This document shows positions 1 to 10,299 of a stretch of DNA of 64,000 nucleotides, piece by piece (the first letter of the stretch is position 1; each line of letters begins with the position of its first letter). The DNA lies in assembly GCF_039749495.1 (NCBI RefSeq), contig NZ_JBDLLU010000006.1, forward strand, positions 49,739 to 113,738, in the 5' to 3' direction. Origin of the DNA: Dehalogenimonas sp. THU2 (GTDB lineage: Bacteria > Chloroflexota > Dehalococcoidia > Dehalococcoidales > Dehalococcoidaceae). Both the position numbers and the translations under genes were made by a program. The notes below the pieces were generated by a model. The model was not told the DNA's origin. It saw only the letters and a list, made by a program, of their open reading frames with translations, and made no database searches.

Positions 1-980
<980 letters not shown>

Positions 981-1010
981 CTAAATGCCGAAACTCGAAA
1001 ATGATTGATT

Positions 1011-1526
1011 TCAGTCAGCCGTGTCTTCGCGGCGCCCGCTCTGTTCTCCCCGGGTCATGGCGATGCGTCCGGTGCGGGTCATTTCCTTGATGCCGAAGGG
1101 TTTCAGCAGATTATACAGGGAATCAACTTTTTCCTCATCCCCGGTAGCTTCCACCATTACCGAGTCAGCTGAGACATCCACGATCTTAGCCCGGAAGATG
1201 TCCACGATCTGCATGATCTCAGAACGGTTCTCCGCTCCGGCCTTGACCTTGATTAGAGCCAGTTCACGGGTGACGATGTCCTGGGCGGAGATGTCCTGCA
1301 CCCGGATGACATCGATAATCTTTTCCACCTGTTTCCTGATCTGTTCCACCTGGGTATTGGAGCCTTCCGCCACGATGGTCATGCGCGACAGGTGCGGCGT
1401 CTCCGAATGCCCGACGGCGATGGAATCAATGTTGAAACCGCGCCTGCGGAACAGGCTGGCCATACGGTTCAGGACACCCGGCCGGTCGGCGACCAGGGCT
1501 ACGATGGTGTGTTTGGTGGCGGCCAT
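1011..1526 (-). CDS. ilvN: Acetolactate synthase small (regulatory) subunit
   Basis: Regulatory subunit of acetohydroxyacid synthase. It binds valine through an N-terminal ACT domain and activates IlvB. The protein opens with MAATKHTIVALVADRPGVLNRMASLF, a typical ACT beginning, and continues with a second ACT-like C-terminal domain; about 171 residues is normal for the family. An upstream TTG would add two residues, but AAGGAGG sits 7 nt before the ATG at 1526, so I chose the ATG. The start overlaps the ilvB stop by one base (TGATG), implying coupled translation with the catalytic subunit. Confidence 0.95.
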   Translation of the reverse strand: MAATKHTIVALVADRPGVLNRMASLFRRRGFNIDSIAVGHSETPHLSRMTIVAEGSNTQVEQIRKQVEKIIDVIRVQDISAQDIVTRELALIKVKAGAENRSEIMQIVDIFRAKIVDVSADSVMVEATGDEEKVDSLYNLLKPFGIKEMTRTGRIAMTRGEQSGRREDTAD

Positions 1527-3214
1527 CAGCAAGCCTCCTTGCGCGGTTCGTGAAGTATATTATCGATGCCGGCTCCCGGCGGCACCATGGGATAGACGTT
1601 TTCTTCCGGCTCGACGACGAAATTGATGATATACGGGCCCGGCGTCGCCATGGCTTTTTCTATGGCCGAGATGACGTCGGCTTTGCAGGTCACGTTCTGA
1701 GCCGGGATGCAGTAAGCCTCGGCGATCTTGATAAAGTCCGGGCACCAGAGGGGGGTGGCGGAATAGTTCCGTTCATAGAACAGTTCCTGCCACTGGCGGA
1801 CCATGCCGAGGAATCCGTTGTTAAGTATCGCGATCTTAACATCCGCGTTCTCCTGGCGTATAGTGCCCAGTTCCTGGATGGTCATCTGGATGCTGCCGTC
1901 ACCGGCGATGCACCATACGGTTTCATCCGGCAACCCGATCTTGGCGCCGAAAGCGGCGGGGAGTTCGAACCCCATGGTACCCAGGCCGCCCGAAGTGATG
2001 AAGCTGTTGGGTTTATCATAAAAGTAATGCTGGGCGGCGAACATCTGGTGCTGGCCGACACCGGTAACCACCGTCGCCTGGCCTTTGGTCGTTTCCCAGA
2101 TCTTGCGGATGACGTACTGCGGCAAAATGGTCTCGGATTCGCGTATCTCAAATCCGGACGGGAATTCACGTTTCCAGCCGTTCAGCTGAGCCAGCCAGGC
2201 GTCGTGGCGTTTGGGCGCGATCTCTTTATTGAGTTCGACCAGGATGGTTTTAGCGTCACCGACGATAGGCACGTCAACTTTGACGTTCTTGCCGACTTCA
2301 GCCGGATCGATATCGATGTGGATCACCCTGGCATCAGGCGCGAAGGCGCTGATCTTTCCGGTGGCGCGGTCGTCGAAACGCATGCCTATGGCGATGATGA
2401 GATCGGAATCGGTAACCGCCAGATTGGCGTAAGCCGACCCGTGCATCCCCAGCATGCCGAATGATAACTCATGGCTCTCCGGAAAACTGGAAATACCCAG
2501 GAGCGTGGTTATCACCGGCGCCTGCAAAGTTTCCGCAAGCTGTTTCAGTTCACCGTAGGCGTGAGAGATTCGGACGCCGTGTCCGGCGATAATCACCGGC
2601 TTTGCGGCTTCAGCCAGCAGTTTGGCGGCTTTCTTGATCTGCAACGGGTTGCCGCCCAGTGTCGGTTTGTAGCCCGGCAGATTGAGCCTGGCCGGGTAAT
2701 GGAAGTCCGCCAGTTCCTGCTGGATATCCCGGGGCAGGTCAATGAGGACGGGGCCGGGCCGGCCGGTACCGGCGATGTAAAAAGCCTCTTTGACCGTACG
2801 GGCTAGATCATTCACATCCATCACCAGGTAGTTGTGCTTGGTGATGGGTATGGTGATGCCGGTGATATCGGCTTCCTGGAAGGCATCTCGGCCGATCATC
2901 GTCCGCGGCACCTGCCCGGTGATGGCGACCATGGGCACCGAATCCATATAAGCGTTAGCCAGGCCGGTGATGAGATTGGTGGCGCCGGGGCCGGAGGTGG
3001 CTAAACAGACACCGATGCGGCCGGTAACCCGGGAGTAAGCGTCAGCGGCATGTACCGCGCCCTGCTCATGGCGAACCAGGATGTGCCGAAGCGCCGGGTA
3101 CTGGGTCAGCGTGTGGTAAAGCGGCAGCACCTGGCCGCCGGGATAGCCGAAGACGACATCGACGCCTTCCTTCAACAGGCTTTCACATAATATCTGGGAG
3201 CCGGTCAGTTTCAT
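1526..3214 (-). CDS. ilvB: Acetolactate synthase large (catalytic) subunit
   Basis: Thiamine-diphosphate enzyme that condenses two pyruvates, or pyruvate with 2-oxobutyrate, as the first committed step of branched-chain amino-acid synthesis. It is 562 residues, the usual size. The N-terminal half has the Pyr domain with the catalytic glutamate (VRHEQGAVHAADAY) and the central half the FAD-type domain. The C-terminal PP domain has the metal/ThDP motif CIAGDGSIQMTIQELGT followed by ILNNGFLGMVRQWQELF. It lies 9 nt downstream of ilvD and overlaps ilvN by one base, inside the ilv operon. Confidence 0.97.
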   Translation of the reverse strand: MKLTGSQILCESLLKEGVDVVFGYPGGQVLPLYHTLTQYPALRHILVRHEQGAVHAADAYSRVTGRIGVCLATSGPGATNLITGLANAYMDSVPMVAITGQVPRTMIGRDAFQEADITGITIPITKHNYLVMDVNDLARTVKEAFYIAGTGRPGPVLIDLPRDIQQELADFHYPARLNLPGYKPTLGGNPLQIKKAAKLLAEAAKPVIIAGHGVRISHAYGELKQLAETLQAPVITTLLGISSFPESHELSFGMLGMHGSAYANLAVTDSDLIIAIGMRFDDRATGKISAFAPDARVIHIDIDPAEVGKNVKVDVPIVGDAKTILVELNKEIAPKRHDAWLAQLNGWKREFPSGFEIRESETILPQYVIRKIWETTKGQATVVTGVGQHQMFAAQHYFYDKPNSFITSGGLGTMGFELPAAFGAKIGLPDETVWCIAGDGSIQMTIQELGTIRQENADVKIAILNNGFLGMVRQWQELFYERNYSATPLWCPDFIKIAEAYCIPAQNVTCKADVISAIEKAMATPGPYIINFVVEPEENVYPMVPPGAGIDNILHEPRKEAC

Positions 3215-3223
3215 AGTGCTCTC

Positions 3224-4891
3224 CTAATCAGCGAAAACAGCGCCCCGGCTGGCCGAAGTCACATGCTGGGCATACCGTTTCAGGTAGCCTGTCTTGATCT
3301 TCGGTTCGAAAGCGGGCAATCGGTTTAATCTTGAATCGATTTCATCACCGGTAAGGCGAACGTCGAGGCGGTGGTTCGGTATATCGATATCGATGATGTC
3401 GTTTTCATGGAGGGCGGCGATGGGGCCGCGTAGCGCCGCCTCCGGCGCTGCATGGCCGATGGCTGCCCCGCGGGTGGCGCCTGAGAAGCGGCCGTCGGTA
3501 ACCAGAGCTACGGCTTTATCCAGTCCCATGCCGGCCAGCAATGAAGTTGGCGTCAGCATCTCCCGCATACCGGGTCCGCCGCGCGGTCCTTCATACCTGA
3601 TGATGACCACGTCGCCGGATTTCACCTTCCCGGACTTGATGCCCTCGGTCGCTTCCTCTTCGGAATTGAAAATCCTGGCCGGTCCGGAATGAACCATCAT
3701 CTCCGGGGCGACCGCCGAACGCTTGACCACCGCCCCTTCCGGCGCCAGGTTGCCGAAGAGAATGGCGATGCCGCCGGTGCGCGTATGGGGGTTATCGATG
3801 GGGCGGATGACATCGCCGTCGCCGCGGGGCGCTTCTTTGATGACGTCGGCGATGATGCCGCCGTAAACGCTCCGGGCGTCCAGTTTAAGGAGGTCGCGCA
3901 GCTCGCGCATGACCGCCGGTATGCCGCCGGCTAGATCCAGGTCTTCAATATGATGTTCTCCGGCCGGCCGGATACGGCACAGGCAGGGCGTTCTGTCACT
4001 GATTTCATTGATGCGGCTCAAGGGATACTCGATACCCGCCTCATGGGCGATAGCGGTCAGGTGGAGCACCGAATTACTGCTGCCACCCAGCGCCACATCG
4101 ACGAGGAAAGCGTTATCGATCGCCTTTTGAGTAATGATTTCCCTCGGCCGCAGGTCTTCCCCGACGAGCCGTAATATCGTCTCACCGGCTTTGTGAGCCA
4201 GTTGATGACGCCGGCGGTCCACCGCCGGTATGGTGCCGTTACCCGGCAGACCCATGCCCATCGCCTCGGTAAGGCAGTTCATGGTGTTGGCGGTGAACAA
4301 ACCGGAACATGAGCCGCATCCGGGACAGGCGGCCGCCTCTATCTCTTCCAGTTTAGCCTCTGTCATGTCGCCCTTGACGAACTTCCCGACAGCTTCGAAA
4401 ACGGAACTGAGATCGACCTTTTTGACCTCACCGTCATCGTTTATATGCCCGGCCAGCATTGGACCGCCACTGACGAACACCGCGGGGATGTTCAAGCGGA
4501 CAGCGGCCATCAGCATACCGGGGATCACCTTGTCGCAATTAGGAATAAAGACCAGGCCGTCGAAAGCGTGAGCCTGAGCCATGATTTCGACGGTGTCGGC
4601 GATCAGTTCGCGGGAAGCGAGAGAGTATTTCATGCCGGTGTGGTTCATGGCCAGGCCGTCGCAAACGGCGATGGTATTGAATTCAAAAGGCACGCCGCCA
4701 GCGGTACGGACACCGCTTTTAACGGCCTCGGCGATTTCACGCAGGTGCTGGTGTCCCGGCACAACGTCAGTAAAACTGTTGACGATACCGATGAAGGGCT
4801 TTTTGAAATCGGACGGACTGACCCCAAGGGAACGCAGGAGGGCACGATGGGGGGCGCGTTCAGCGCCGGTTTTGACGGAGTCGCTTCTCAT
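3224..4891 (-). CDS. ilvD: Dihydroxy-acid dehydratase
   Basis: Iron-sulfur dehydratase that converts dihydroxy acids to 2-oxo acids, the third step of valine/isoleucine synthesis. It is 555 residues, full length for the family. Visible signatures are the early cluster-cysteine region [11 protein letters not shown], the second signature [19 protein letters not shown], and near the C-terminus [18 protein letters not shown]. It is the first gene of the minus-strand ilv operon, preceded by a sigma70-like promoter and a short hairpin. Iron-sulfur dehydratases are oxygen sensitive, which fits an anaerobe but is not diagnostic. Confidence 0.96.
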   Translation of the reverse strand: MRSDSVKTGAERAPHRALLRSLGVSPSDFKKPFIGIVNSFTDVVPGHQHLREIAEAVKSGVRTAGGVPFEFNTIAVCDGLAMNHTGMKYSLASRELIADTVEIMAQAHAFDGLVFIPNCDKVIPGMLMAAVRLNIPAVFVSGGPMLAGHINDDGEVKKVDLSSVFEAVGKFVKGDMTEAKLEEIEAAACPGCGSCSGLFTANTMNCLTEAMGMGLPGNGTIPAVDRRRHQLAHKAGETILRLVGEDLRPREIITQKAIDNAFLVDVALGGSSNSVLHLTAIAHEAGIEYPLSRINEISDRTPCLCRIRPAGEHHIEDLDLAGGIPAVMRELRDLLKLDARSVYGGIIADVIKEAPRGDGDVIRPIDNPHTRTGGIAILFGNLAPEGAVVKRSAVAPEMMVHSGPARIFNSEEEATEGIKSGKVKSGDVVIIRYEGPRGGPGMREMLTPTSLLAGMGLDKAVALVTDGRFSGATRGAAIGHAAPEAALRGPIAALHENDIIDIDIPNHRLDVRLTGDEIDSRLNRLPAFEPKIKTGYLKRYAQHVTSASRGAVFAD

Positions 4892-4906
4892 AAAGGCCGC
4901 CTAACT

Positions 4907-4977
4907 AAAATCCGTCCACGAAGGGACGGATAGCGATAAGTGTACCTAACCTTAGCACAGACAATATTTTATTTCAA
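4907..4977 (-). promoter_or_regulatory. ilv operon promoter and leader hairpin
   Basis: On the minus strand, TTGAAA (4977-4972) and TAAGGT (4954-4949) are separated by 17 nt, a reasonable sigma70 promoter pointing at ilvD. Between it and the ilvD start, TCCGTCC and GGGACGGA form a compact hairpin (4930-4911) followed by TTTT. This resembles a weak terminator and could be an attenuator, but the T-run is short and no leader peptide rich in Ile, Leu or Val was found. The attenuation role is an inference. Confidence 0.45.
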
Positions 4978-5043
4978 GGATTTTACGATTGACCAGGCGT
5001 CGGTTTGTCAGCCCTGAATCCAAGGGTCGATGCCCCCCTGGGA

Positions 5044-5478
5044 TCAGCAGAAACAATCACCGATCTTATCGACGCGCCGCTGGTGCCGGCCGCCCTCGAA
5101 CCCGGTCGTCATAAAGGCTTTCAGTACTTCGAAATTCAAATCGTCGCCGTTCATTTCACCCAGGCATAGGATATTGGCGTCGTTATGTTGACGGGTAAGT
5201 ACGGCGTATTCCGGTTTATAACACAGCGCGGCCCGGATTTCCTTAAGCTTATTGGCCACCATACTCATGCCGATGCCGGTACCGCAGATGAGGACGCCCC
5301 TATCGGCCTTCCCGCTGGCGACGGCTTGCGCGACCCCATGAGCGTAATCGGGATAATCGGTCGATTCTTCGCTGTTTGTACCCAGGTCGCGCACCTCATG
5401 ACCGTTCGAGACAAGCCAATCCATCATCTGGAGCTTGAGAGAGTAACCCCGGTGGTCGTTGCCGATAGCAATTTTCAT
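5044..5478 (-). CDS. rpiB: Ribose-5-phosphate isomerase B
   Basis: Interconverts ribose-5-phosphate and ribulose-5-phosphate in the pentose phosphate pathway, which also feeds PRPP to the purine and histidine genes nearby. The reading begins MKIAIGNDHRGYSLK, with AAGGA six nt upstream of this ATG; an upstream in-frame extension of ten residues is unlikely. At 144 residues it has the normal length. It shows the RpiB/LacAB features: the early DH pair and the catalytic-cysteine loop GVLICGTGIGMSM. It follows the Sua5/YwlC gene on the same strand after about 78 nt. Confidence 0.93.
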   Translation of the reverse strand: MKIAIGNDHRGYSLKLQMMDWLVSNGHEVRDLGTNSEESTDYPDYAHGVAQAVASGKADRGVLICGTGIGMSMVANKLKEIRAALCYKPEYAVLTRQHNDANILCLGEMNGDDLNFEVLKAFMTTGFEGGRHQRRVDKIGDCFC

Positions 5479-5556
5479 TTTGTCCTTCGATAACGTCATC
5501 GTCCGCATATGAGACTGATTCGAGTGTTGTTGGCCATCACCCTCGCCGGGCTTCGG

Positions 5557-6180
5557 TTATTTGAAATAAAAAGCTTCCAGTTCAGCGCGCGATACCGCGC
5601 CGTCACGGACGATCGTCGGGAAGGGCGTTGTGAGATCGACGATGGTGGATTCGACACCGCCGGGACAGCGCCCTCCGTCGAGTATCATATCCACCCGGTC
5701 TCCCAGTTGAGCCTTTACTTCCTCCGCCGTGCAGACGCTGCCGCACCCGCTCAAATTGGCGCTGGTGCCGGTTAGAGGAGCGCCGATGGCCTGGATGAGA
5801 TACAAAGCAAGTTGGTGAGCCGGAATGCGCACCGCTACGCTGTCGCGGCCGCCGGTGACGATATCCGGTACCACCGTTTTTTTCTTGAGGATGAGAGTCA
5901 ACCCTCCCGGCATGAAACGGCGAACCAGAAGTTCAGCAAACGGGTTCATCTCCGCCACCTGCCGCATCTGGATAGCATCAGCTACCAACACCGGTAAAGC
6001 CTTGGTAGTCTGGCGCCCTTTGATATCGAAAATCCGGCCGCTGGCCTCAGGATGATCGAGCGATGCCGCCAGGCAATAGACCGTATCCGTCGGCAGAGCG
6101 ACAACGCCCCCGTTTTTCAGTATTTGAATGGCTTTCGCCAGTTCGCTGTCCCCGGTTTTCTGGGTGCCGACTGGATTCAA
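5557..6180 (-). CDS. Threonylcarbamoyl-AMP synthase (Sua5/YwlC/TsaC)
   Basis: Makes threonylcarbamoyl-adenylate for the t6A37 modification of ANN-decoding tRNAs. The 207-residue protein contains the YrdC fold signatures: GGVVALPTDTVYCLAAS near residue 28, KGR..TKALPVLV, the PGGLTLIL segment and the substrate loop GTSANLSG near residue 140. It is short, like TsaC/YwlC without the full Sua5 C-terminal domain. The only start matching the N-terminus is TTG at 6180. Its upstream region (6181-6251) is shared with the divergent guaA gene and contains a minus-strand TATACT that could be its -10 element. Confidence 0.9.
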   Translation of the reverse strand: MNPVGTQKTGDSELAKAIQILKNGGVVALPTDTVYCLAASLDHPEASGRIFDIKGRQTTKALPVLVADAIQMRQVAEMNPFAELLVRRFMPGGLTLILKKKTVVPDIVTGGRDSVAVRIPAHQLALYLIQAIGAPLTGTSANLSGCGSVCTAEEVKAQLGDRVDMILDGGRCPGGVESTIVDLTTPFPTIVRDGAVSRAELEAFYFK

Positions 6181-6251
6181 TAGTTTATGTCAACCTGCGC
6201 GTTTTTTCTTGACGCTAGTATAACAGAATGATAATCTTCTATACTATTAGA

Positions 6252-7931
6252 ATGACAGAAAATACAGACGATTTGAAGCCTTCAGAAACCCATCGCGTCG
6301 CCATGTCCGGTGACATTGAGGTGGCCACCTACCTGGAAATAGCCAAGCAGGCCTCGGATAAACCCGTTACCGGTGAAGCCGTGTCCGGCGCATCCCGCGA
6401 ATCCATCGTCATCTTCGATTTTGGCTCGCAATACAGTCTGCTTATCGCCCGGCGTATCCGCGAGATCAACGTCTACTGCGAACTGGTGCCGCATGACACT
6501 CCCTGGGAGAAAATAGCCCACCTTAATCCCAAGGGATTCATCTTATCCGGCGGGCCGGCCTCCGTCTATGCCCCGGGAGCGCCAATGGCCCCGGCGTATA
6601 TCTACGAGCGCAAACTGCCGATCCTTGGTGTCTGTTACGGTATGCAGCTCATCACCCAGCAGCTCGGTGGTGTCGTCGCCCAGGGACAGGCCCGGGAATA
6701 CGGTCACGCCATTCTGCATCTGAGTGAACTCGATTCTCCCCTTTTCAAGGATTTGCCGGAGGCTTCCGCCGCCTGGATGAGCCACGGTGACCGGGTGGAA
6801 AAATTGCCCCTGGGATTCAAGTCCATGGCTTACACGGAGAATTCGCCACTGGCCGTGATGGGCAACGACGAAAACATCTACGGTCTGCAATTCCACCCGG
6901 AAGTAGCCCATACCCCTTACGGTAAAACGCTCTTAAAGAATTTTGTCTTCAACATCTGCGGCTGCCAGCCAAGTTGGACGCCGGGACATTTCATCACCGA
7001 AAGCATTGCCAAGATCAAAGAACAAGTCGGTGACGGCAAGGTTATCGCCGCATTGTCCGGTGGTGTCGATTCCTCTATCGTAGCCACTTTGATCCACCGG
7101 GCTATTGGCGACCAACTGACCTGCATATTCGTCAATAACGGCTTGCTGCGCCGTGAAGAAGCCGACCGTACGCTCAACGTTTTCCGGCAGAATCTCGGCA
7201 TGAACATTATATTTATCGAAGCCACTGACCGATTCCTCGACCGGCTGGCCGGCGTCACCGATCCCGAGCAAAAACGCAAAGCCATCGGCGTCGAGTTTAT
7301 CCGGGTCTTCGAAGAAGAAGCGCTAAAACTGGGACAGGTGGACTTCCTGGCCCAGGGAACGCTCTACCCGGATGTCATCGAAAGCATCTCTTCGGTTGGT
7401 ACCGCATCCGCCAAGATCAAGAGCCATCACAATGTCGGGGGCCTGCCGGAGAATATGGCGTTGAAGCTCTTGGAACCGGTACGTTATCTCTTCAAAGACG
7501 AGGTACGCCAGGTGGGCGTGGAACTGGGCTTGCCCGAAGAGATGGTCTGGCGGCAGCCATTCCCGGGTCCGGGCCTGGCTATCCGGGTCATCGGTGAGGT
7601 GACACGGGAGAAGCTGGAAATGCTGCGCGCTTCCGACTGGATCGTCATGCATGAGATTAAAAAAGCCGGCCTTTACCGCCAGGTTTGGCAGAGTTTCGCC
7701 ATTATCACCGATGTCAGGAGCGTCGGCGTGATGGGTGATTTCCGCACCTACGGTCATATGGTGGCTATCCGCGCCGTCACCAGCGACGATGCCATGACCG
7801 CCGACTGGGCCAGATTACCCTACGACCTGCTGGCGCGGATATCCAACCGTATCGTTAACGAGGTGCCAGGCGTCAACCGGGTGGTCTATGACATCACGTC
7901 CAAACCACCCGGCACTATCGAATGGGAATAG
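6252..7931 (+). CDS. guaA: GMP synthase (glutamine-hydrolysing)
   Basis: Converts XMP to GMP with ATP and glutamine. The class I glutamine amidotransferase domain begins at [18 protein letters not shown], has the nucleophile loop GVCYGMQL and the catalytic His/Glu segment QFHPEVAHT. The ATP-pyrophosphatase domain follows with the P-loop [14 protein letters not shown], then the C-terminal dimerisation domain ending KPPGTIEWE. The protein carries about 50 extra residues before the amidotransferase domain. Candidate starts are ATGs at 6228, 6252 and 6303; I chose 6252 because a TATACT box ends six nt before it, but no ribosome site supports any of them. It heads a purine gene run. Confidence 0.95.
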   Translation: MTENTDDLKPSETHRVAMSGDIEVATYLEIAKQASDKPVTGEAVSGASRESIVIFDFGSQYSLLIARRIREINVYCELVPHDTPWEKIAHLNPKGFILSGGPASVYAPGAPMAPAYIYERKLPILGVCYGMQLITQQLGGVVAQGQAREYGHAILHLSELDSPLFKDLPEASAAWMSHGDRVEKLPLGFKSMAYTENSPLAVMGNDENIYGLQFHPEVAHTPYGKTLLKNFVFNICGCQPSWTPGHFITESIAKIKEQVGDGKVIAALSGGVDSSIVATLIHRAIGDQLTCIFVNNGLLRREEADRTLNVFRQNLGMNIIFIEATDRFLDRLAGVTDPEQKRKAIGVEFIRVFEEEALKLGQVDFLAQGTLYPDVIESISSVGTASAKIKSHHNVGGLPENMALKLLEPVRYLFKDEVRQVGVELGLPEEMVWRQPFPGPGLAIRVIGEVTREKLEMLRASDWIVMHEIKKAGLYRQVWQSFAIITDVRSVGVMGDFRTYGHMVAIRAVTSDDAMTADWARLPYDLLARISNRIVNEVPGVNRVVYDITSKPPGTIEWE

Positions 7932-7951
7932 CCCTCGTCAGGGAGTAAGAT

Positions 7952-8521
7952 ATGGGACTTTTCAACAAACGCAAAATTCAGGGCGACGAGCTTCTAAACT
8001 ATCTCGATTACCTTGGAGAAGAGTGGAAGCTTCGAGCTTTTCAAGAAAAAGAGGCCGCGCTATACACTGAGGCGCTCGATGGTTACAATCCTCATAATTC
8101 CAAGGACGCGTCTGCCCTCGAAGGACTTCTGGACGCTTCCAACCGGTTGGCGCTTTCCGCGGCTGAACTGCTACGGCGCAAAGACGCCATTACCTCGGTG
8201 CCGGACAAGGCGACATCTCTTTTCTTCGCCTGGCACGCTGCGTACATGGATTATCTGGCATGGGCCGTTGCCCAGGCAGAATCTCTGGAAGCACGGCTGA
8301 ACAACGCGGTCGCCGACACTACGACGGTCAAAGAACTCCAGGCTAAGAGCGAAAAATCCCGCAGCGAAGCCGATGCCGAAGAGCAAAAGCTCATGAAACT
8401 GCTCGGATTCACTGACGCCGACATGCAGCAGTTACTCGACCGTGTCGCTCAATCCGTCGAGCAGGATACATGGCGCCCCCGCTCCCTGAGCCCCCGCAAA
8501 CGTCCGGCGTCCGGAAGATAA
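7952..8521 (+). CDS. Uncharacterised helical protein in purine run
   Basis: A 189-residue protein I do not recognise. GGGAG precedes the ATG at good spacing, and the gene sits 20 nt after guaA and about 30 nt before purD, so it is probably co-transcribed with them. The sequence is strongly helical and charged, with a long Lys/Glu-rich segment around residues 125-165 that may form a coiled coil, and a basic Pro/Arg/Ser-rich tail. No signal peptide, membrane segment, cysteine cluster or nucleotide-binding motif is visible. A purine-pathway role is suggested only by position. Confidence 0.75.
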   Translation: MGLFNKRKIQGDELLNYLDYLGEEWKLRAFQEKEAALYTEALDGYNPHNSKDASALEGLLDASNRLALSAAELLRRKDAITSVPDKATSLFFAWHAAYMDYLAWAVAQAESLEARLNNAVADTTTVKELQAKSEKSRSEADAEEQKLMKLLGFTDADMQQLLDRVAQSVEQDTWRPRSLSPRKRPASGR

Positions 8522-8551
8522 CATTTCAATTTCGTTCTTTAGGAGATCGCC

Positions 8552-9817
8552 CTGAAAATACTGGTAATCGGCGGCGGCGGGCGGGAGCACGCCCTCGTCT
8601 GGAAACTCAAGAGCAGCCCCAGGGTTACCGCCGTTTTTGTCGCGCCAGGTAACGGCGGCACGGCGGCTGTCGCCCAAAATCTGGATATCGAACCGACGGA
8701 CTTCCCACGACTGCTGGCTGCGGTGGAATCCAACGGCATCGACCTGGTGGTAGTTGGCCCGGAGGGACCTTTGGCCGCCGGCATCGTCGATGAGTTCCAG
8801 TCACGGTTCATTCCCGTTTTCGGCCCGTCACGGGCGGCGGCGCAACTTGAAGCCTCAAAATCCTTCGCCCGATCGATAATGGAAAAATACGCCATTCCCT
8901 GTGCCCAGGGACGGTCCTTCACGAATTACACCGAAGCCAAGGAATACCTGCGAAACCAGGCGCTGCCGCTGGTAATAAAAGCTGACGGCCTGGCTGCCGG
9001 CAAAGGCGTCAGCGTCTGCGCTACCATGGGCGAGGCCGAGACGGCGCTTTCCAGGATCATGGAATCCCGGGCTTTCGGCAATGCCGGCGCGACGGTGGTC
9101 ATCGAGGAATGCCTGATCGGGCAGGAGATGAGCTACCTAGCCTTCACCGACGGCAAAACCGTCCTGCCGATGCCTCCCGCCTGCGATTATAAGAGGGTTT
9201 TCGACGGCAACGCCGGTCCCAATACCGGCGGCATGGGCGCCTACTGCCCGCCGCCCTTCTTCACGCCCCGCTTGGCGGCACAGTTGGATGCCACTGTCAT
9301 GTACCCTGTCATCCGGGCGCTGGCTGATGAAGGGATCGCTTACCGCGGCGTTCTCTACGCCGGGATGATGCTGACCGATTCCGGACCTAAGGTACTTGAG
9401 TTCAACGCCCGCTTCGGTGACCCGGAAACCCAGGTCATCGTGCCGCGCCTGAAGACCGACCTGGTGGATATCATGCTCCATGTAATCGACAGTTCCCTGG
9501 ATAAGATCAATGTCGAATGGTCTGAAGACGCCTGTGTAACCGTGGTCATGGCTTCCGGCGGATATCCTGATAATTACAAAAAAGGTCTCCCGATCAGCGG
9601 CCTCGATGATATCAACTCCGATGCCACCGTCTTTCACGCCGGTACCAAACTCTCAAATGACGGCAGGATAATCACCGCCGGCGGCCGTGTCTTGAGTGTC
9701 ACCGGGTGCGGCCAGTCTCTCGACGAAGCGCGCCGCAAGGCTTATGATAATATAAAGCATATCGCATTCGACGGCGCCCACTACCGCCGCGATATCGCGC
9801 TTTTTAACGCGGTATAA
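8552..9817 (+). CDS. purD: Phosphoribosylamine-glycine ligase, apparent CTG start
   Basis: GAR synthetase, the second step of purine synthesis, an ATP-grasp ligase. The full product of 421 residues needs an N-terminus reading LKILVIGGGGREHALVWKL, which is the family's opening dinucleotide-type loop. Its only plausible initiator is CTG at 8552, six nt after AGGAGA; an in-frame TAG lies at 8540-8542 and no ATG, GTG or TTG occurs until the GTG at 8723, which would remove the essential loop. Later motifs include VIKADGLAAGKGV, GGMGAYCPPP and LEFNARFGDPETQ. Either CTG initiates here or the base is a sequencing error. Confidence 0.93.
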   Translation: MKILVIGGGGREHALVWKLKSSPRVTAVFVAPGNGGTAAVAQNLDIEPTDFPRLLAAVESNGIDLVVVGPEGPLAAGIVDEFQSRFIPVFGPSRAAAQLEASKSFARSIMEKYAIPCAQGRSFTNYTEAKEYLRNQALPLVIKADGLAAGKGVSVCATMGEAETALSRIMESRAFGNAGATVVIEECLIGQEMSYLAFTDGKTVLPMPPACDYKRVFDGNAGPNTGGMGAYCPPPFFTPRLAAQLDATVMYPVIRALADEGIAYRGVLYAGMMLTDSGPKVLEFNARFGDPETQVIVPRLKTDLVDIMLHVIDSSLDKINVEWSEDACVTVVMASGGYPDNYKKGLPISGLDDINSDATVFHAGTKLSNDGRIITAGGRVLSVTGCGQSLDEARRKAYDNIKHIAFDGAHYRRDIALFNAV

Positions 9818-9837
9818 ACCTTTGCGAGGTAATGTCT

Positions 9838-10296
9838 ATGCCTAAAGTTGCAGTTATTATGGGTTCCAAATCCGATATGGACACTATGAAACACACCTCC
9901 GACGCCCTGGAACAGATGGGTATCGAGCCTGAAGTGCTGGTCATGTCGGCCCACCGCCAGCCTGAAAAAGTACATGCTTTCTGCACCGCCGCCCGTGATT
10001 CAGGTTTCGAGGTCATCATCGCCGGCGCCGGCGCCGCCGCCCACCTCCCCGGTGTTATCGCCTCCTGGACGACGCTTCCGGTAATCGGCGTGCCTATCTC
10101 ATCGAGCGAACTCAAAGGTGTCGATTCCCTTTACGCCATCGTCCAGATGCCGGCCGGAATCCCAGTTGCCACCGTGGCCGTCGGAGTAGCCGGCGCTAAA
10201 AACGCCGCTTATCTCGCCGCCCAGATACTGGGTTTGAAATACCCGGATGTCGCCCGGGCGTATGAAAACTACCGTACCGAATTAAAAGGAAACTAG
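9838..10296 (+). CDS. purE: N5-carboxyaminoimidazole ribonucleotide mutase
   Basis: Rearranges N5-CAIR to CAIR in purine synthesis. About 152 residues, a normal class I PurE length. It has the signature opening VAVIMGSKSDMDTM, the SAHRQPEKVHAF segment with the conserved His, and the GAGAAAHLPGVIAS loop. GAGG lies 8 nt before the ATG at 9838, so I prefer it to the ATG two codons earlier. It follows purD after 20 nt. No purK is visible in the window, so the N5-CAIR synthetase must lie elsewhere or the enzyme may work as a class II type. Confidence 0.93.
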   Translation: MPKVAVIMGSKSDMDTMKHTSDALEQMGIEPEVLVMSAHRQPEKVHAFCTAARDSGFEVIIAGAGAAAHLPGVIASWTTLPVIGVPISSSELKGVDSLYAIVQMPAGIPVATVAVGVAGAKNAAYLAAQILGLKYPDVARAYENYRTELKGN

Positions 10297-10299
10297 GTT

